Shown here: positions 6,431 through 8,485 of the stretch, one piece after another
Layout: the number at the start of each line of letters is the position of its first letter
Numbering within the stretch: position 1 is the stretch's first letter
DNA from: Cyanobacteriota bacterium
GTDB lineage: Bacteria > Cyanobacteriota > Cyanobacteriia > Leptolyngbyales > Leptolyngbyaceae
NCBI GenBank assembly: GCA_027482985.1
Contig: JAIXVO010000135.1
Location: forward strand, 1-8,485
Reading direction: 5' to 3'
Length of the DNA stretch: 8,485 nucleotides
Made by a program: the position numbers and the translations under genes
The notes under the pieces: model-generated
Database searches by the model: none
What the model was told of the DNA's origin: nothing
The model's input: the letters and a program-made list of their open reading frames with translations, nothing else

Positions 6431-6744
6431 TGTTTATTTTCCAGATCGCGCACCTGCCGCTCCAGGCGATCGATGCGTCCCCGTAATTCATCCATTTCCG
6501 ATTGCCGAGGCACGCCAATATCTTGCAGCAAGTTCCGGAGCTGCCGTTGCATCTGCTCCTCAAAATTGCCCTGGTCACTCTTCATCTTTTGCAGTAAATC
6601 ATCCATCACAGCCTTCGCTTGGTCAGGATTTAACTTCCCCGTTCTGACCAGCTCATCGCCCACTTCTTTCATTTTCTCGGCGACGAGCGAAGTCGTACCC
6701 ACCCCAAACATCAGAAGCTGTGTTAACCAATCATTGTTTTCCAT
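6421..6744 (-). CDS. Phasin-family-like small coiled-coil protein
   Basis: The 107-aa product resembles small phasin or polyhydroxyalkanoate-regulator-like proteins. The N-terminal half is an amphipathic helix region (LLMFGVGTTSLVAEKMKEVG, then DELVRTGKLNPDQAKAVMDDLLQKM). The C-terminus (about 83-104, SEMDELRGRIDRLERQVRDL) has clear heptad spacing of Leu/Ile/Val and should be a coiled coil. No membrane segment or signal peptide is seen. ATG 6744 is preferred over the in-frame ATG at 6831: AGGA lies 7 bases before it, and the extra 29 residues are Arg/Ser-rich with no family character. It overlaps the next gene by 10 bp (stop at 6423-6421, next start at 6430). Polyhydroxyalkanoate granule binding is not shown; many cyanobacteria without storage genes have such proteins. 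Confidence 0.82.
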   Translation of the reverse strand: MENNDWLTQLLMFGVGTTSLVAEKMKEVGDELVRTGKLNPDQAKAVMDDLLQKMKSDQGNFEEQMQRQLRNLLQDIGVPRQSEMDELRGRIDRLERQVRDLENKQWR

Positions 6745-6954
6745 GCTGCTTTCCTGCAATCCAACGAAGAACAAACTGCGATCGCCCCGCGAGCGTGACA
6801 TACATCGCCCCTGACGATTCCCCGCAAACACACCCTTATTCTGTCAGATTTATCCCGGTTGAGCAGGTGTGGTTTTGTACGGCTCACCGTCCGGGGCGAG
6901 GAAGGGAAAGGGAGAGCAAGGGAGAGAGACGAAGGAAGAGGAAGGCATAACCCC

Positions 6955-6980
6955 GTAGAGACGTTCCGCTGGAACGTCTC
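6955..6980. repeat. GTAGAGACGTTCC-type palindromic repeat
   Basis: GAGACGTTCC (6958-6967) and GGAACGTCTC (6971-6980) are exact reverse complements around GCT. With the GTA before it, this matches the left half of a palindromic element often seen between cyanobacterial genes; the matching TAC end is missing on the right. The 10-bp stem is seen directly; the family is from memory. Confidence 0.7.
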
Positions 6981-6997
6981 CCACCCCATCCCCATTT

Positions 6998-7053
6998 CCT
7001 GTCGCGATCGCCCCTCTCTCACCCCGCCCCTCTCTCCTGTCGCGCGATCGCCC
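6998..7053. repeat. Direct repeat with HIP1 cores and CCCCTCTCT copies
   Basis: CCTGTCGCGATCGCCC at 6998-7013 recurs at 7036-7053 with two extra bases (CG). Between them CCCCTCTCT appears twice (7011-7019, 7027-7035). This looks like a local duplication of a 38-bp unit. A short stem CCTCC/GGAGG follows at 7056-7069. Confidence 0.6.
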
Positions 7054-7128
7054 ATCCTCCCTACGGAGGGAACGGCTGCCCTGGCGGAATGCAAAAATGG
7101 AAAGCGTGGTTATGAGGCGACTGTAACG

Positions 7129-7446
7129 ATGGTCATTGAATGGTTGAAATTTCGAGTCCCGGAAACCTTGCGAGAAACCTTTATCCAACAAGATGAGGCG
7201 ATTTGGACAACAGCGCTCGCGCAGTATCCAGGGTTTATGGGCAAAGAAGTGTGGCTGACAGCAGACAATCCCAACGAAGTAGTGTGCGTCATTCAGTGGG
7301 CAGATATGGCGGCTTGGAAATCGATTCCCGCTGACGTACTGGAGGCCACCGAACAACAATTCTCGACGCAAATGGGCGCTGACAACTACGAATTGGTGGA
7401 GGCGCAAGCCTACCAACTACGAAAATTTGCGCGATCGCAATCCTAG
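7129..7446 (+). CDS. TIGR03792-like small cyanobacterial protein
   Basis: The 105-aa product fits an uncharacterised cyanobacterial family that I recall as TIGR03792, related in fold to the small ABM/ferredoxin-like dimeric barrel proteins. Visible marks are MVIEWLKFRVP at the start, DEAIWTTALAQYPGFMGKEVW (22-42), VVCVIQWADMAAWKSIP (51-67) and LEATEQQF (71-78). No signal peptide or membrane segment is present, so it is probably cytosolic. ATG 7129 is chosen because family resemblance begins exactly there; the open frame before it, back to 6859, is low-complexity repeat sequence. GAGG at 7114-7117 lies 11 bases before the ATG, a rather long spacing. It probably forms its own unit, since the next gene has its own promoter and riboswitch. 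Function is unknown; a monooxygenase role should not be assumed. Confidence 0.8.
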   Translation: MVIEWLKFRVPETLRETFIQQDEAIWTTALAQYPGFMGKEVWLTADNPNEVVCVIQWADMAAWKSIPADVLEATEQQFSTQMGADNYELVEAQAYQLRKFARSQS

Positions 7447-7455
7447 CCGCTTGCC

Positions 7456-7477
7456 CCCCACTTCCCCACTCCCCCAC
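7456..7477. repeat. CCCCACT heptamer-like repeats
   Basis: CCCCACT (7456-7462), TCCCCACT (7463-7470) and CCCCCAC (7471-7477) follow one another just after the TIGR03792-like gene. The heptamer is the same as at 4870-4883. Confidence 0.5.
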
Positions 7478-7516
7478 GCGGTCATCTCACCAGTAGGAAA
7501 TCGTGCCATTGCCAGG

Positions 7517-7522
7517 TATAAT
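7517..7522 (+). promoter_or_regulatory. mnx promoter, -10 box
   Basis: A consensus TATAAT lies about 11 bp before the riboswitch. Transcription from about 7529 would start just before the aptamer's P1 helix, which supports both calls. No good -35 box is seen. Confidence 0.6.
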
Positions 7523-7532
7523 TCAGAATGTT

Positions 7533-7664
7533 TGAAGGGGAGTAGCTGCTGGTACCCGCCAGCCCATCTGAATCAACATACTGGCGATGAGCCTGGTTCA
7601 GATGACAAAAAGCTTTTGGGCATGCCATGAGAATTGCCGAAGCCGTTTGGTAGCGAGACCTTCA
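7533..7664 (+). ncRNA. yybP-ykoY manganese riboswitch aptamer
   Basis: The signature GGGGAGTAGC (7537-7546) is followed by AACATACT (7575-7582) and the 3' signature TAGCGAGACC (7651-7660), all hallmarks of the yybP-ykoY class that binds Mn2+. The helices agree. P1 is TGAAGG (7533-7538) with CCTTCA (7659-7664). A short hairpin is GCTGG/CCAGC (7548-7552 with 7558-7562). A long arm pairs CATCTGAATC (7565-7574) with GGTTCAGATG (7595-7604), with one G-T pair. A further arm of about 45 bases (7605-7650) includes CCGAA/TTTGG around GCCG. The class is known to control Mn exporters, and the downstream gene is one. High Mn would be expected to raise expression. The aptamer call is strong; the switching mechanism is not known here. 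Confidence 0.92.
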
Positions 7665-7677
7665 CTAAGTTCACATT

Positions 7678-7745
7678 TGAGGTGAGCTTGGTGGAGCGAT
7701 CGCCCTCATCAAGTCACCTCAGTCCCTCCACTGCCGATTCTGAGG
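7678..7745 (+). promoter_or_regulatory. Riboswitch expression platform, hairpin and ribosome-binding site
   Basis: TGAGGTGA (7678-7685) pairs with TCACCTCA (7714-7721), extended by CTTG (7687-7690) with CAAG (7710-7713) and one bulged G: a 12-bp stem. No T-run follows, so an ordinary intrinsic terminator is unlikely. A rival stem, GTGGAG (7691-7696) with CTCCAC (7726-7731), cannot form together with it in a simple way. The mnx ribosome site GAGG (7742-7745) is complementary to CCTC in the hairpin arm, so hairpin folding could free the site. This is inference from pairing by eye. Confidence 0.5.
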
Positions 7746-7755
7746 ATCTGACGAC

Positions 7756-8373
7756 ATGTTGACGGCTTTTACCGCAGGCTTATTACTAATCACCATTTCT
7801 GAACTGGGCGACAAAACCTTTTGTATCGCCATGTTGCTGGCGATGAAGCATTCCCGGCGACTGGTCTTTATCGGGGTGGTCGCGGCTTTAGCGGCCATGA
7901 CCATCCTGTCGGTAGCGATGGGACAGGTCGTGTCGCTGTTACCCAAAACCTACATCTGGTATGCCGAAGTCGCTCTGTTCATCGGCTTTGGGTTGAAGTT
8001 ACTGTACGACGCTTACCGGATGTCGCCCTATGCCGCCTGCGAAGACATTACCAAGGAAGCCAAAGAAACGATCGCGCAAGCCAGCCTCACCTCCCAAACC
8101 GGACCTAATTACGCCATCATCGGTCAAGCGTTCCTGCTCACCTTTGTCGCCGAGTGGGGCGATCGCACCCAATTCGCCACCATCACCCTCGCCGCCTCGA
8201 ACCATCCTGTTGGAGTCACGATCGGTGCCATTCTGGGTCATGCCATTTGTGCCGCGATCGCAGTGATGGGAGGGCGGCTCGTGGCGGGTCGCATTTCCGA
8301 ACGCACCGTCACCTACCTGGGGGGCATCCTGTTCATCATCTTTGGTATTGTCGCCGCCGTGCAGGGCAAATAA
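7756..8373 (+). CDS. mnx: Mn2+ exporter of the GDT1/TMEM165 (UPF0016) family
   Basis: The 205-aa membrane protein has the two-fold repeated structure of the UPF0016 family. Each half carries the signature E-x-G-D-(K/R)-T: ELGDKT at 16-21 and EWGDRT at 133-138, whose acidic residues are thought to bind the cation. About six membrane segments are visible, near 3-25, 35-60, 66-86, 120-142, 150-172 and 184-202, with a polar loop at 87-117. In cyanobacteria the homologue Mnx moves Mn2+ out of the cytoplasm, into the thylakoid lumen by current understanding, protecting from excess Mn and supplying photosystem II; that role is from family knowledge. ATG 7756 fits the family length, with GAGG 10 bases before it. 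The upstream Mn riboswitch and downstream terminator make a single-gene unit. The symbol follows the Synechocystis name. Confidence 0.95.
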   Translation: MLTAFTAGLLLITISELGDKTFCIAMLLAMKHSRRLVFIGVVAALAAMTILSVAMGQVVSLLPKTYIWYAEVALFIGFGLKLLYDAYRMSPYAACEDITKEAKETIAQASLTSQTGPNYAIIGQAFLLTFVAEWGDRTQFATITLAASNHPVGVTIGAILGHAICAAIAVMGGRLVAGRISERTVTYLGGILFIIFGIVAAVQGK

Positions 8374-8376
8374 AAA

Positions 8377-8416
8377 ACTGCCAGGGGTTGAACTCCCTCG
8401 GCAGTGATCATTTTTT
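8377..8416 (+). terminator. Intrinsic terminator of mnx, probably two-way
   Basis: ACTGCC (8377-8382) pairs with GGCAGT (8400-8405) and AGGG (8383-8386) with CCCT (8395-8398), with C8399 bulged. A six-T run follows at 8411-8416. The A-run before the stem (8372-8377) gives the same layout on the other strand, so it may also stop a gene entering from the right. Confidence 0.85.
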
Positions 8417-8453
8417 AGCCAAACAACCGGCGTTGCTGAATGGTGGCATGAAT

Positions 8454-8485
8454 TGCCCTCATCCCCAGCCCTTCTCCCCAGGGAG
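8454..8485. repeat. Start of a CCCTCATCCCC-type dispersed repeat, cut by the window end
   Basis: From 8454 the bases CCCTCATCCCCAGCCCTTCT resemble the left half of a palindromic repeat common between cyanobacterial genes, where a C-rich half is followed by GGGGGAGAAGGGG. The beginning of the G-rich turn (CCCCAGGGAG) is visible at the edge. Family identity is from memory. Confidence 0.55.

Larger units (their letters stand above)
6745..7128. other. Repeat-rich gap between divergent genes
   Basis: No credible gene is seen in these 384 bases. Reading frames that extend through it from the 3' side are low-complexity Arg/Pro/Ser-rich sequence. It holds the leader of the phasin-like gene (6745 to about 6850), then a purine-rich stretch (6897-6945), a palindromic repeat (6955-6980), and a pyrimidine-rich stretch with HIP1 sites (6981-7062). 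No convincing promoter was found for either flanking gene. Confidence 0.6.

Noticed and set aside
6745..6831. Extended start of the phasin-like gene at 6831
   Set aside because: The added 29 residues are unlike the family, and a good ribosome site (AGGA) precedes the ATG at 6744.
6859..7128. N-terminal extension of the TIGR03792-like gene by 90 codons
   Set aside because: The extra residues translate purine-rich, palindromic and HIP1 repeat DNA. Family resemblance starts at the ATG at 7129.
7427..7630. 67-codon open frame across the mnx leader
   Set aside because: It runs through the riboswitch aptamer and promoter and has no coding character. The RNA structure explains the sequence better.
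8415..8485. Possible C-terminus of a minus-strand gene ending at TAA 8415-8417
   Set aside because: The frame runs straight into a dispersed repeat and gives only about 20 uncharacteristic residues within the window. It cannot be supported.

Overview
The window is ordinary chromosomal sequence of a cyanobacterium. More than 20 copies of the HIP1 octamer GCGATCGC are scattered through genes and gaps. Intergenic DNA carries short heptamer arrays and palindromic repeats of types common in cyanobacteria. Several proteins (DUF4330, TIGR03792-type, Mnx) belong to families typical of that phylum. A filamentous or Leptolyngbya-like GC-moderate species is only a guess.

Layout from left to right. (1) 1-1315 +: C-terminal part of a PQQ-dependent glucose/sorbosone dehydrogenase-type beta-propeller, cut by the window edge. 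(2) 1316-1608: gap with a terminator-like hairpin, a head-to-head degenerate repeat, a second hairpin and the argJ promoter. (3) 1609-4113 +: a two-gene operon of argJ (arginine biosynthesis) and an Eis-like GNAT acetyltransferase. (4) 4114-4312: inverted heptamer arrays forming a long imperfect purine/pyrimidine hairpin between converging genes. (5) 4313-4726 -: small exported protein. (6) 5015-5548 +: DUF4330 membrane-anchored protein, whose 3' end overlaps that of the next gene by 21 bp. (7) 6744-5528 -: overlapping pair of a phasin-like coiled-coil protein and an alpha/beta hydrolase-fold protein that lacks the usual catalytic Asp and His. (8) 6745-7128: repeat-rich gap. (9) 7129-7446 +: TIGR03792-like small protein. 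(10) 7517-8416 +: a complete transcription unit of promoter, yybP-ykoY manganese riboswitch, mnx-type Mn exporter and intrinsic terminator. (11) 8454 to the end: start of another dispersed repeat.

The clearest functional story is the manganese unit: an RNA aptamer predicted to sense Mn2+ leads a GDT1/TMEM165-family transporter with both E-x-G-D motifs. ArgJ recycles the acetyl group in arginine synthesis, and a second acetyltransferase follows it by only 9 bp. The other genes are housekeeping or uncharacterised. I see no defence system, prophage, CRISPR array, transposase, tRNA or rRNA. The most promising leads are the riboswitch with its enlarged arm and possible ribosome-site switch, and the degenerate-triad hydrolase coupled to a phasin-like gene.
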